A stretch of 13,511 nt of DNA from Clostridia bacterium. GTDB taxonomy: Bacteria; Bacillota; Clostridia; Christensenellales; HGM11417. Made by a program: the position numbers and the translations under genes. The stretch is from positions 1 through 13,511 of the forward strand of contig JAFQWR010000266.1 in the NCBI GenBank assembly GCA_017407365.1, read 5' to 3'. Below, piece by piece: positions 1 through 6,657 of the stretch (the first letter of the stretch is position 1; every line of letters begins with the position of its first letter). A model generated the notes under the pieces. That model was not told where the DNA came from, did not search any database, and saw only the letters and a list, made by a program, of their open reading frames with translations.

Positions 1-1153
1 ATGCGCCGCTCTGCACTGCCGCAATCGCCTTGACGGTAACCTCGTATGCGCTCATCTCGGGCTGGAGATCGTAGGTTGCAACCTTGGGAGAAGCAACAAG
101 CGTTCTGTCCTCGTTGGCATTGGGTGCCTCTACACCGCCGTTGAAGAAGAAGGTTACGTGCGCATATTTTTCCGTTTCGGCAATACGGAGCTGCTTTTTG
201 CCCTGTGCCGCAAGATATTCGCCCAGCGTATTTACAAGGCTCTGAGGCTTGAAGGCAATTTCAATGCCCTTAAAGGTAGCATCGTACTGCGTCATGCATA
301 CGTAGGTGAGGTTCAAAAGCTCTCTGCTGAAACCGTCGAATGCCTCCTGCGTTAACGCACGGGTCATCTCTCTTGCGCGGTCGGGGCGGAAGTTGAAGAA
401 GATTACGCTGTCTTCACGCTGAACAGCACCGTCTGCAAGGGTATTTTTTACGGGAACGATGAATTCGTCGGTTACACCGTCTTTATAGCTTGCCTGCACA
501 TAGCCCACGGGGTCGTCGGTAAGCTCTGCCTTGGCGCCCGTTAAGCAATCGTACGCCTTTTGCACACGCTCCCAACGGTTGTCTCTATCCATTGCATAGT
601 ATCTGCCGCTGACGGTGGCAATTTTACCCACGCCAAGCTCTGCCATTTTTGCTTGCAGAGCGGAAAGATAACCTGCACCAGAAACGGGAGAAACGTCTCT
701 GCCGTCCATAAAGCAATGCACGTAAACCTCAGACAGCCCCTCCTTTTTTGCAAGGGATAACAGGCCGTAGAGATGCTCGATGTGGCTGTGCACGCCGCCA
801 TCGGAGAGCAAGCCCATGAGGTGCAGCTTTTTGCCCTTTTCCTTTGCGGAGCGTACTGCATGAAGCAGAGCCTCGTTTTCAAAGAAATCGCCGTCTGCAA
901 TAGCCTTGGTGATACGGGTGAGCTCCTGATATACCACTCTGCCCGCACCGATGTTCATGTGACCGACCTCGGAGTTGCCCATCTGACCGTCGGGCAGACC
1001 TACGTCCATACCGGAGGCGCCGATTGCCACGGTGGGATATTCGCTCATATACTTGCGGATAACGGGAATGCCTACCTTATCGATGGCAGACACGGAGGTA
1101 TCTGCCGCAATGCCAAAGCCGTCTAAAATAATCAGTGCATGTAATTTTTTCAT
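1..1153 (-). CDS. gpmI: 2,3-bisphosphoglycerate-independent phosphoglycerate mutase, partial (C-terminus off window)
   Basis: Interconverts 3- and 2-phosphoglycerate in lower glycolysis, in the cytoplasm, using two Mn ions and a phospho-serine intermediate. The first 384 residues are in the window; the family is usually about 510 residues, so the last part with the second Asp/His metal cluster is cut off by the window edge. Visible motifs: the N-terminal metal aspartate in ILDGFG (D11), the catalytic serine S61 in GQMGNSEVGH (56-65), SDGGVHSH (117-124), FMDGRDV (148-154), GRYYAMDRD (183-191), NFRPDRAR (254-261) and AETEKYAHVTFFFNGG (325-340). The ATG at 1153 has GGAG six bases upstream. It is the last visible gene of pgk-tpiA-gpmI, separated from tpiA by 59 bases that hold a hairpin. 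Assignment is secure from the motifs. Confidence 0.97.
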   Translation of the reverse strand, partial: MKKLHALIILDGFGIAADTSVSAIDKVGIPVIRKYMSEYPTVAIGASGMDVGLPDGQMGNSEVGHMNIGAGRVVYQELTRITKAIADGDFFENEALLHAVRSAKEKGKKLHLMGLLSDGGVHSHIEHLYGLLSLAKKEGLSEVYVHCFMDGRDVSPVSGAGYLSALQAKMAELGVGKIATVSGRYYAMDRDNRWERVQKAYDCLTGAKAELTDDPVGYVQASYKDGVTDEFIVPVKNTLADGAVQREDSVIFFNFRPDRAREMTRALTQEAFDGFSRELLNLTYVCMTQYDATFKGIEIAFKPQSLVNTLGEYLAAQGKKQLRIAETEKYAHVTFFFNGGVEAPNANEDRTLVASPKVATYDLQPEMSAYEVTVKAIAAVQSGA

Positions 1154-1169
1154 AAAAATCTCCATAAAG

Positions 1170-1198
1170 AAGGCCGCAAACATATCTCTCGCGGCCTT
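1170..1198. terminator. Intercistronic GC-rich hairpin between tpiA and gpmI
   Basis: An 8-bp perfect stem, AAGGCCGC (1170-1177) with GCGGCCTT (1191-1198), encloses a 13-base loop. On the operon (minus) strand it is followed only by CTTTATGG, with no real T-run, and then almost at once by the gpmI ribosome binding site. On the plus strand it is followed by TTTTAT. As a minus-strand element it is more likely a partial terminator, or an mRNA stability or processing stem, than a full stop. Its role is inference. Confidence 0.5.
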
Positions 1199-1212
1199 TT
1201 ATCGTTTATTGA

Positions 1213-1965
1213 TTACAGATTGTAGTTGCAGATTCTTGCAAACTCTTCGGGCTTTAACGAAGCGCCACCAATCAGACCGCCGTCGATTTCGGGCATAGCC
1301 ATCAGCTGCTTAACGTTGCCTGCATTCATGCTGCCGCCGTATAAAATACGGGTGTTTTCGGCAACAAGCTTAGAGAATTTGGTTGCAAGCACGCCACGGA
1401 TGAAGGCGATGGTTTCGTTTGCCTCCTCGGGGGTAGCCGTTTTGCCCGTGCCGATTGCCCATACGGGCTCGTAAGCGATGATGATCTTTTCGAAATCGCG
1501 CGTTTTGAAGCCCTTTAAGCTTTCGGTAACCTGTGCATACAGAACCTCTTCGGTATGACCGGTTTCACGCTCAATCAGCGTTTCGCCCACGCAAACGATG
1601 GGACGGATACGGGAGCCAAGCGCAGCAACTGCACGCTTGTTTACCGTTTCGCTCGTTTCACCAAAATACTGACGGCGCTCACTGTGGCCCAAAATAACGT
1701 AATCTACGCGCTGCTCCTTCAGCATAGCGGCGGAAATCTCACCGGTAAATGCACCCGACTCAGCCCAATGCACGTTCTGTGCGCCAAGCTTGATGTTGCT
1801 GCCGCGAAGCTCCTTGCGTGCAGCGGAAAGATCGGTAAAGGGTACGCAGATTGCCATATCGCAGGTTGCTTCTGCTACCAGGGGCTTTAACTCAGCAAGA
1901 ATTTCCTTGGTTTCTGCCGAGGTCTTATTCATTTTCCAGTTACCGGCAATGAAAGGCTTTCTCAT
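1213..1965 (-). CDS. tpiA: Triosephosphate isomerase
   Basis: Interconverts dihydroxyacetone phosphate and glyceraldehyde 3-phosphate; a cytoplasmic (beta/alpha)8 barrel, normally dimeric. The 250-residue length is normal for the family. All key residues are visible: N9 and K11 in GNWKMN, the electrophile H94 in GHSERR (93-98), the catalytic base E166 in AYEPVWA, flexible loop 6 PVWAIGTGK (167-175), and the phosphate-binding segments YGGS (209-212) and GGASL (233-237). The ATG at 1965 is preceded by GAGGAG at good spacing, and the 41-base gap from pgk argues for co-transcription. A hairpin follows before gpmI. I see no anomaly. Confidence 0.98.
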   Translation of the reverse strand: MRKPFIAGNWKMNKTSAETKEILAELKPLVAEATCDMAICVPFTDLSAARKELRGSNIKLGAQNVHWAESGAFTGEISAAMLKEQRVDYVILGHSERRQYFGETSETVNKRAVAALGSRIRPIVCVGETLIERETGHTEEVLYAQVTESLKGFKTRDFEKIIIAYEPVWAIGTGKTATPEEANETIAFIRGVLATKFSKLVAENTRILYGGSMNAGNVKQLMAMPEIDGGLIGGASLKPEEFARICNYNL

Positions 1966-2006
1966 TTTATTTTTCTCCTCTTCTAACGTTGTTTACAAAT
2001 TGCTTC

Positions 2007-3197
2007 TTATTTCTCGTTCAGGCAAGCTACACCGGGAAGCTCTAAGCCCTCTAAGAATTCAAGGGAAGCGCCGCCGCCCGTGCTGATGTGGGACATCTTA
2101 TCTGCAAAGCCGAGCTGGGTTACCGCAGCTGCGGAATCGCCGCCGCCGATGATGGTGATTGCTTCGGATTCCGCAAGAGCCATAGCAACAGCCTTGGTGC
2201 CGTTTGCGAAGTTGGGCATCTCGAATACGCCCATAGGTCCGTTCCAGATAACGGTGCCTGCGCTCTTGATAACCTCAGCAAAGAGAGCGCGCGTCTTTTC
2301 GCCGATATCCAGACCCTGCCAGCCCTCTGCGGGGATAGCGTCGGAGGCAACCGTTTTGAAGTTTGCATCGTTTGCAAAGTTGTCTGCAACAACGGTGTCT
2401 ACGGGGAGAAGCAGCTGAACGTTTTTGCTCTCTGCCTTAGCAAGCAGCTCTTTTGCAAGGTCTACCTTATCCAGCTCGCACTTGGAGCCACCAACCTCGT
2501 AGCCCTTAGCCTTTAAGAAGGTGTATGCCATTGCGCCGCCGATGATCAGGGTATCTACCTTTTCGAGCAGGTTGTTGATAACGCCGATTTTATCGGAAAC
2601 CTTTGCACCGCCTAAGATTGCAACAAAGGGACGCTTGGGGCTTTCCAATGCGCCGCCCATGAAATCCAGCTCCTTACCGATCAGGTAGCCTGCAACAGCT
2701 ACGTCTACGTAGTCTGCTACACCTGCGGTGGATGCGTGTGCACGGTGAGCGGTACCGAATGCATCGTTTACATATACCTCGCAGTAGGAAGCGAGCTTTT
2801 TGCAGAAATCGGGATCGTTCTTTTCTTCCTCAGCGTGGAAGCGGAGGTTTTCAAGAAGCACAACCTCACCGGGCTTGCAGGCTGCAACGGCTGCATCTGC
2901 AGATTCACCGATAACATCGGTTGCAAAGGTAACCTTGCCGTCAAGCAGCTCGTTTAAGCGAGCGGCAACGGGAGCAAGCGAATACTTCATATCGAATTTG
3001 CCCTTAGGTCTGCCAAGGTGCGAGCACAGGATAACGATTGCTTCGTTTTCCATAAGGTACTTGATGGTGGGAAGCGCGCCCTGAATTCTCGTTTCGTCGG
3101 TGATGTTCTTATTTTCATCGAGGGGCACGTTGAAATCTACACGTACCAAACACTTTTTGCCTTTAACGTTTACGTCTGCAATGGTTTTTTTGTTCAT
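2007..3197 (-). CDS. pgk: Phosphoglycerate kinase
   Basis: Transfers the acyl phosphate of 1,3-bisphosphoglycerate to ADP, an ATP-yielding step of glycolysis; cytoplasmic monomer with two Rossmann-like lobes. From this start it has 396 residues, the usual length. Motifs: RVDFNVPLD (19-27), DETRI (34-38, substrate arginine R37), SHLGRPKG (59-66), ENLRFH (116-121), LGGAKVSDK (195-203), NGPMGVFE (319-326), GGGDS (351-355) and STGGGASLE (372-380). The reading frame is open upstream to an earlier in-frame start near 3236, but that lies upstream of the AAAGGAG ribosome binding site and roughly at the expected transcript start. The ATG at 3197, seven bases after that site, was therefore chosen. It is the first gene of pgk-tpiA-gpmI, directly behind a strong promoter. 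The usual upstream partner gap is not in this operon. Confidence 0.98.
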   Translation of the reverse strand: MNKKTIADVNVKGKKCLVRVDFNVPLDENKNITDETRIQGALPTIKYLMENEAIVILCSHLGRPKGKFDMKYSLAPVAARLNELLDGKVTFATDVIGESADAAVAACKPGEVVLLENLRFHAEEEKNDPDFCKKLASYCEVYVNDAFGTAHRAHASTAGVADYVDVAVAGYLIGKELDFMGGALESPKRPFVAILGGAKVSDKIGVINNLLEKVDTLIIGGAMAYTFLKAKGYEVGGSKCELDKVDLAKELLAKAESKNVQLLLPVDTVVADNFANDANFKTVASDAIPAEGWQGLDIGEKTRALFAEVIKSAGTVIWNGPMGVFEMPNFANGTKAVAMALAESEAITIIGGGDSAAAVTQLGFADKMSHISTGGGASLEFLEGLELPGVACLNEK

Positions 3198-3209
3198 AAG
3201 AATTCTCCT

Positions 3210-3223
3210 TTCCCTTAAGGGAA
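3210..3223. repeat. Perfect 14-bp palindrome in the pgk leader
   Basis: TTCCCTTAAGGGAA reads the same on both strands. It lies between the -10 box and the pgk start and overlaps the first two bases of the ribosome binding site (AAAGGAG). It may be an operator, or, with a TTAA turn, a small RNA stem next to the ribosome site. No regulator can be named. Confidence 0.5.
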
Positions 3224-3244
3224 CTGATATAATCAATCTGTATT

Positions 3245-3273
3245 AGTATAGCCTTTTTTTGCCTTTCTGTCAA
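3245..3273 (-). promoter_or_regulatory. Sigma-A promoter of pgk-tpiA-gpmI
   Basis: Minus-strand -35 TTGACA (3273-3268), a 17-base spacer, then -10 TATACT (3250-3245). Transcription should start near 3238. The region upstream of the -35 is very A/T-rich and could act as an UP element. It includes an inverted repeat TTGTATTT/AAATACAA at 3291-3298 and 3318-3325. Confidence 0.88.
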
Positions 3274-3377
3274 TTTATTCCGCTTTCTATTTGTATTTTT
3301 TTTGTAAAAATTTTTGGAAATACAAGGGAAAACGCAGAAAAACAAAATCCGTCCTTTTTATCGAATTTCAAGACAGC

Positions 3378-3408
3378 AAAAAAGCGGAAGCCCCTGAGGG
3401 AATTCCGC
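3378..3408 (-). terminator. Rho-independent terminator after the ThuA-like gene
   Basis: On the minus strand the arms GCGGAA and TTCCGC, with an inner CCC/GGG stem and a short loop (3408-3384), are followed by six T (3383-3378). It lies 14 bases after the ThuA-like stop codon. It insulates this operon from the pgk promoter just downstream. Confidence 0.88.
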
Positions 3409-3422
3409 CGTGATGCCTGTGA

Positions 3423-4136
3423 TTAAAAATAAATTTCCGTGGAGCGCTTTTCCTGCCAGACGCTGTCGGGCTTTTGGTATTCTACCCTTCTTGCCGCCCA
3501 TTTTACCGCGTTTTTAAGGAGCTTTAGCACCTCTTCGTTGCGATAGGTGGCAAACGTTTCGTGACCGGGCTGGAAGTAGAACACCCTGCCCTTGCCGCGA
3601 TAGTAGCACACCGAGGAGCGGAATACCTCGCCGCCCTCAAACCAGCCGATTTGCAGAAGCTCGTCCGGCGTGGGGATATCAAACGGCTCGAAATACGTTT
3701 CTTCCTCGGCAAGATACAGCGGATTTGCAACCCCTTTCAGAATGGGATGCTCCGGCTTTACCGCCCACAAAAGCTCCTTATCGGAGGATTCCCTCCAATG
3801 GAGCGCGCCGCCGGTGCCAACGAGTGCCTGAAAGGGCTTGGAGGGGTGTGCAGAGTGCAGGAAGATTGCCCCCATGCCCGCATTGACCTCCTGCCTGATG
3901 GCAAGCGCCAGACTGTCGGGCACCTGATCGTGATAGCAATGCGCCCACCAGACGAGCACATCCGTATTGCGCAAAAGCTCCTCGCTGAGGCGCATATCGC
4001 CGCCTTCGGGATATACTGCGGTGCAGACAACCTCGTCCTCTACCGCAAGAGCCTCTGCAAGATACTGCGCAAGCCCCTTACCGTACGCCTCCTTTGCCAC
4101 ATTCTGCTCTTCCACCCATACGGTTACGCGGATCAT
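3423..4136 (-). CDS. ThuA-like domain protein
   Basis: This 237-residue protein matches the ThuA-like (trehalose utilisation) family, which has a class-I glutamine amidotransferase-like fold. There is no signal peptide, so it is probably cytoplasmic. Visible family features are the N-terminal beta strand MIRVTVWVEE, VLVWWAHCYHDQV (60-72), the glycine-rich turn and FLHSAH (92-97), HPILKG (130-135), EEETY (144-148) and QPGHETF (189-195). The ATG overlaps the stop of the preceding dehydrogenase gene as ATGA, so translation is probably coupled. In rhizobia ThuA works with the Gfo/Idh/MocA dehydrogenase ThuB in trehalose catabolism through 3-keto sugars; a similar role here is inferred from the pairing only. 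The substrate is unknown, and no transporter or glycosidase is adjacent. Confidence 0.85.
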   Translation of the reverse strand: MIRVTVWVEEQNVAKEAYGKGLAQYLAEALAVEDEVVCTAVYPEGGDMRLSEELLRNTDVLVWWAHCYHDQVPDSLALAIRQEVNAGMGAIFLHSAHPSKPFQALVGTGGALHWRESSDKELLWAVKPEHPILKGVANPLYLAEEETYFEPFDIPTPDELLQIGWFEGGEVFRSSVCYYRGKGRVFYFQPGHETFATYRNEEVLKLLKNAVKWAARRVEYQKPDSVWQEKRSTEIYF

Positions 4137-5173
4137 AACAGAACCTCTTTGCCCGTTTTAGCGGATTCGTAAATTGCCATTAAAATTTTAATCATATTCA
4201 CACCCTGCTCCATGGTGAGAATACGCTCTTCCTTGCCCTGCAATACGTTGTAGAAATGCTTGAAGCAGTTTTTATGTCCGTCGCCGCCGTCCGTTTCGGG
4301 ATGCATCGAAACCATGGCTCCGTCCTGCTCGGTGATCAGCTTAGCCACGCCGTTGCGCAGATAAATACCCGCCTTTTCGCCGCGAAGCTCTACGTAAACA
4401 AGCTCCTCTTCTACGTTGCTTGCCCAGCTGAACTCGATTTGCAGGCAGGCACCGTTGTCGAAGCGGATAAAGCCCATAGCAAGGTCCTCTACGTCGAAGG
4501 TACCGTTTTCCTGCCTGTCACCGAACATACTGTGCACCGAATTGCTCAGCTCGCTGTCGGTAAACTTGGTGTAGGTGCAGCCGCTTACGGCTACGGGCGT
4601 GGGATTGCCCATAAGGTAGATGGCAAGATCGATCATATGCACGCCGAGGTCAATCAAGGGGCCGCCGCCCGACTTTTCCTTGGTGGTAAACCAGCCGCCC
4701 TTGCCGGGAATGCCGCGCACACGCTGCCAGCCGCATCTGCCCGCATAGAAGGTGCCGTTTTTGTCGGCGAATTTCTTTAAGAATTTACCCGTGGGCGTAA
4801 AGCGGTTGTTGCGGATACAGCAAAGCACCTTTCCGCTTTCACGCTCTGCCTGCTGCATGGCAAGAGCATCCTCAACGGAGATGGAATCGGGCTTTTCGCA
4901 CAGCACGTGCTTGCCTGCCTTCAATGCGGCAATGGAAAGGGGTGCGTGCGTGTAGTTGGGCGTGCAGATATGCACCGCCTCGATTTCCTCATCCGCAAGC
5001 ATTTCGTTATAATCGAGATAGGTGTTAACGGGATGCCCCACAAGCTCCTCTGCGTCCTCCAGCTTTTTGGGGTTGATGTCGCAAAGAGCAACGATTTCCT
5101 GTCCGATGCTGAGGAGATCGGAAATATGCGTCAGACGGGCGATACCGCCAACACCGATAATGCCAACCTTCAT
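4133..5173 (-). CDS. Gfo/Idh/MocA family NAD(P)-dependent oxidoreductase
   Basis: A 346-residue sugar or cyclitol dehydrogenase of the Gfo/Idh/MocA family. The N-terminal Rossmann fold has the dinucleotide motif GVGGIA (7-12) and an acidic end of beta-2 in CDINPKK (D32). The family EKP motif with the conserved lysine K94 is at 93-95 (CEKPDS). The catalytic-domain segment SGGGPLIDLGVHMID (168-182) carries D175 and H179. The ATG at 5173 has AAGGAGG seven bases upstream. It is first in a two-gene operon with the ThuA-like gene (4-base overlap). Oxidation of a sugar hydroxyl to a keto sugar is plausible from the pairing; the true substrate cannot be read from the sequence. Family assignment is secure. 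Confidence 0.93.
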   Translation of the reverse strand: MKVGIIGVGGIARLTHISDLLSIGQEIVALCDINPKKLEDAEELVGHPVNTYLDYNEMLADEEIEAVHICTPNYTHAPLSIAALKAGKHVLCEKPDSISVEDALAMQQAERESGKVLCCIRNNRFTPTGKFLKKFADKNGTFYAGRCGWQRVRGIPGKGGWFTTKEKSGGGPLIDLGVHMIDLAIYLMGNPTPVAVSGCTYTKFTDSELSNSVHSMFGDRQENGTFDVEDLAMGFIRFDNGACLQIEFSWASNVEEELVYVELRGEKAGIYLRNGVAKLITEQDGAMVSMHPETDGGDGHKNCFKHFYNVLQGKEERILTMEQGVNMIKILMAIYESAKTGKEVLL

Positions 5174-5202
5174 AAAATATCCTCCTTAAAGGATTTTCTT
5201 TT

Positions 5203-5231
5203 ATTATAGCGGATTTTTACGCATTTGTAAA
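5203..5231 (-). promoter_or_regulatory. Promoter of the dehydrogenase/ThuA-like operon
   Basis: Minus-strand -35 TTTACA (5231-5226), a 17-base spacer and -10 TATAAT (5208-5203). The expected transcript has a leader of about 20-25 bases containing the AAGGAGG ribosome site. It is divergent from the yqgF promoter about 75 bases away. Confidence 0.85.
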
Positions 5232-5305
5232 CTACTTAACGGAGCTTTTTTGCACTAAAAAATCTATTGCTTTGGTGTAAAATACCGCTTTTAGGTCAAA
5301 AGTCA

Positions 5306-5334
5306 TTGACAGAAGCCCTTGAATGTGGTAAACT
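5306..5334 (+). promoter_or_regulatory. Promoter of yqgF-DUF1292
   Basis: Plus-strand -35 TTGACA (5306-5311), a 17-base spacer and -10 TAAACT (5329-5334). The yqgF start codon lies 33 bases after the -10. Confidence 0.82.
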
Positions 5335-5367
5335 ACCTCTGTAAGTGAAACCGAAAGCGAGGAAAAT

Positions 5368-5775
5368 ATGCGCGTAATGGCTCTGGACGTCGGCGACGTC
5401 CGCATCGGGGTGGCGCTGTCTGACCCCATGAAAATACTGGCATCCCCCTTGGAAACCTACCACCGTGTGGGCTACAAAAAGGACGTTGCCTACCTCGTTG
5501 ACCTCGCAAAGCAAAAGGAGGTCAGCGTCATCGTTGTGGGGCTCCCCTTAAAGCTGGACGGCACCGACAGCGAGCAAACGGTTAAGGCGAGGGAATTCGG
5601 CAACGCCGTGCAGGCAGAGTTTGAGGGCAAGGTGGTGTTTATTGACGAGCGTCTTACCACACAGCGCGCCCATAAGGAAATGATTGCCGACAGCGTGCGC
5701 AGGGATAAGCGCAAAAAGGCGGTGGATATGATTGCCGCATCCTTTATTCTGCAAAGCTACCTCGACAGAGGTTGA
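5368..5775 (+). CDS. yqgF: YqgF/RuvX-type putative pre-16S rRNA nuclease
   Basis: A 135-residue member of the YqgF family (RNase H/RuvC fold), in E. coli implicated in 5'-end maturation of 16S rRNA; also annotated as RuvX, a putative Holliday junction resolvase. The family's acidic residues are present: D7 in ALDVGDVRIGVA, E94 in DERLTT (93-98) and D120 in VDMIAA. VGLP (57-60) is also conserved. The ATG at 5368 has GAGG close upstream. It is first in a two-gene operon, and the DUF1292 gene starts 48 bases after its stop. The same pair (yrrK-yrzB) occurs in Bacillus subtilis, which supports both calls. Confidence 0.95.
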   Translation: MRVMALDVGDVRIGVALSDPMKILASPLETYHRVGYKKDVAYLVDLAKQKEVSVIVVGLPLKLDGTDSEQTVKAREFGNAVQAEFEGKVVFIDERLTTQRAHKEMIADSVRRDKRKKAVDMIAASFILQSYLDRG

Positions 5776-5823
5776 CTTAAAAAAAGTAAACGAGCCGATA
5801 TTACACGGCAAAGGAGAATAATT

Positions 5824-6270
5824 ATGGCAGACGAAAAAATTGTAAACCCCGAAGCAGAAGAGCTTGAGGCTGAAGAATCCGTTGTTGACGGCGACATCGT
5901 AGAGCTTGTTGACGAGGAAGGCAAGGCTGTTCCCTTCGTATTCCAGGGCACGGTAGACTATGAGGAAGAGGTATACGCCTTCTTCTCGCCCTTAGAGGAC
6001 CAGGAAGACCTCTCCACCGACGAGGTAGTGATCTTCCGCCTCAGCCAGGACGCCGACGGCGAAGACCTGTTCCTGCCCGTTGAGGACGAGGCTCTGTTAG
6101 ACGCTGTATTCAACGCCTTTATCGAAAGCGCAGACGAATACGAGGAATGCGACTGCGACGGCGAGTGCGAGTGCGATGGGGATTGCGACTGCGACCACGA
6201 CCACGATTGCGACTGCGACCACGACCACGATTGCCACTGCGGCTGTCACCATGACGATGACGAGGAATAA
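5824..6270 (+). CDS. DUF1292 (YrzB-like) protein with Cys/Asp/His-rich tail
   Basis: A 148-residue acidic protein. Residues 22-100 match the DUF1292 pattern (DIVELVDEEGK, VYAFFSPLE, EVVIFRLSQD, FLPVEDEALLDAVFNAF), a small Firmicutes family of unknown function usually found beside yqgF, as here. The N-terminal 108 residues contain no Cys and no His. Residues 109-148 are a low-complexity tail with 11 Cys and 7 His alternating with Asp/Glu and ending in acidic residues. The DNA for the tail includes a perfect 24-bp tandem duplication. The composition suggests soft or transition metal binding, which is inference. AAGGAG sits seven bases before the ATG, and a strong terminator follows the stop. 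Confidence 0.88.
   Translation: MADEKIVNPEAEELEAEESVVDGDIVELVDEEGKAVPFVFQGTVDYEEEVYAFFSPLEDQEDLSTDEVVIFRLSQDADGEDLFLPVEDEALLDAVFNAFIESADEYEECDCDGECECDGDCDCDHDHDCDCDHDHDCHCGCHHDDDEE
6181..6228 (+). repeat. Perfect 24-bp tandem repeat inside the DUF1292 tail
   Basis: Units 6181-6204 and 6205-6228 are identical; each encodes DCDCDHDH. A third partial unit of six bases follows (6229-6234) before the sequence diverges. The repeat is in frame, so slippage would change tail length by eight residues without breaking the protein. Confidence 0.95.
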
Positions 6271-6285
6271 TACCCGTTAAAAAGC

Positions 6286-6316
6286 GAAAGCACCCGAAGA
6301 AAATCGGGTGCTTTTT
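6286..6316. terminator. Bidirectional Rho-independent terminator
   Basis: A 9-bp perfect stem, AGCACCCGA (6288-6296) and TCGGGTGCT (6304-6312), extends by flanking A/T pairs around a 7-base loop. On the plus strand it is followed by TTTTTATTT and ends the yqgF-DUF1292 transcript. On the minus strand it is followed by TTTCGCTTTTT and can end the XRE gene transcript. Confidence 0.9.
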
Positions 6317-6361
6317 ATTTGTCCTCTTCTCTCCGGGCCTTCTTCCACCCTAAGGGTAGCG

Positions 6362-6562
6362 CTATTCCACCTCTGCAAAGAATTCATCATAGGTAAGATC
6401 AAAGGCTTTTACAAGCGCAATGATATAGTTTGCCTTTGGCTCGTTGACGCTTCTTTCCCAATAATCGATCGCCTTCTGGCTTACACCCACAATTTTGGCG
6501 AGCTGCATTTGCGACAGGCCCTTCTCTGCTCTCAGTTCTTTAATTTTTTCTCCAATTCTCAT
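6362..6562 (-). CDS. Small XRE/Cro-family helix-turn-helix repressor
   Basis: This 66-residue protein is essentially one HTH_3 DNA-binding domain: IGEKIKELRAEKGLSQ, then LAKIVGVSQKAIDYWERS (helix-turn-helix about 17-38), and a short last helix DLTYDEFFAEVE. It has no effector or peptidase domain. It is transcribed divergently from the lipoprotein gene, with two perfect palindromes between them, so autorepression and control of the neighbour are likely. No ribosome binding site is visible before the ATG, and the -10 box lies only six bases upstream, so the mRNA is probably leaderless. An in-frame stop lies upstream, and no other start precedes the HTH. Transcription probably ends at the bidirectional terminator at 6286-6316. 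Confidence 0.93.
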   Translation of the reverse strand: MRIGEKIKELRAEKGLSQMQLAKIVGVSQKAIDYWERSVNEPKANYIIALVKAFDLTYDEFFAEVE

Positions 6563-6568
6563 ACTATT

Positions 6569-6574
6569 ATTATA
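6569..6574 (-). promoter_or_regulatory. -10 box of the XRE gene (leaderless transcript predicted)
   Basis: Minus-strand TATAAT at 6574-6569, with six bases before the ATG at 6562, placing the expected transcription start at or next to the start codon. No good -35 hexamer is seen 16-18 bases upstream, so the promoter is probably weak. Confidence 0.6.
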
Positions 6575-6587
6575 GAAGAATTCTTCT
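6574..6587. promoter_or_regulatory. Operator palindrome O1 (XRE side)
   Basis: AGAAGAATTCTTCT is a perfect 14-bp palindrome abutting the -10 box of the XRE gene. It shares its core with O2, centre to centre 29 bp. It is a likely binding site for the XRE protein, with binding there repressing its own gene (inference from position). Confidence 0.8.
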
Positions 6588-6595
6588 CAGAATAC

Positions 6596-6624
6596 TTGAC
6601 AAAGAAGAATTCTTCTTGTATAAT
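6596..6624 (+). promoter_or_regulatory. Consensus sigma-A promoter of the putative lipoprotein gene
   Basis: -35 TTGACA (6596-6601), exactly 17 bases, -10 TATAAT (6619-6624). Both hexamers match consensus. The spacer is filled by operator O2, so the promoter is expected to be strong but tightly repressible. Confidence 0.93.
6602..6617. promoter_or_regulatory. Operator palindrome O2 (in the promoter spacer)
   Basis: AAGAAGAATTCTTCTT is a perfect 16-bp palindrome that fills the spacer between the -35 and -10 of the rightward promoter. A protein bound here would block RNA polymerase. It has the same core as O1. Confidence 0.85.
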
Positions 6625-6657
6625 TAAGATACTAAATAAATTTGGAGGAACAAAAGA

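Noticed and set aside
3561..4172. Long plus-strand open frame of about 200 codons opposite the ThuA-like gene
   Set aside because: It is antisense to a clear family member, has no convincing ribosome site and its product resembles nothing; it is a shadow frame.
4256..4780. Plus-strand open frame of 174 codons opposite the Gfo/Idh/MocA gene
   Set aside because: Antisense to a well-supported gene; the composition is that of a shadow of biased codons.
5295..5310. Inverted repeat GTCAA-N6-TTGAC overlapping the yqgF -35 box
   Set aside because: The 5-bp arms include the -35 hexamer itself; too short to call an operator.
5227..5336. GTAAACTAC occurs twice, at 5227-5235 and 5328-5336, overlapping both divergent promoters
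   Set aside because: A 9-bp match in an A/T-rich promoter region is weak, and the copies sit at different promoter elements; it is probably chance.
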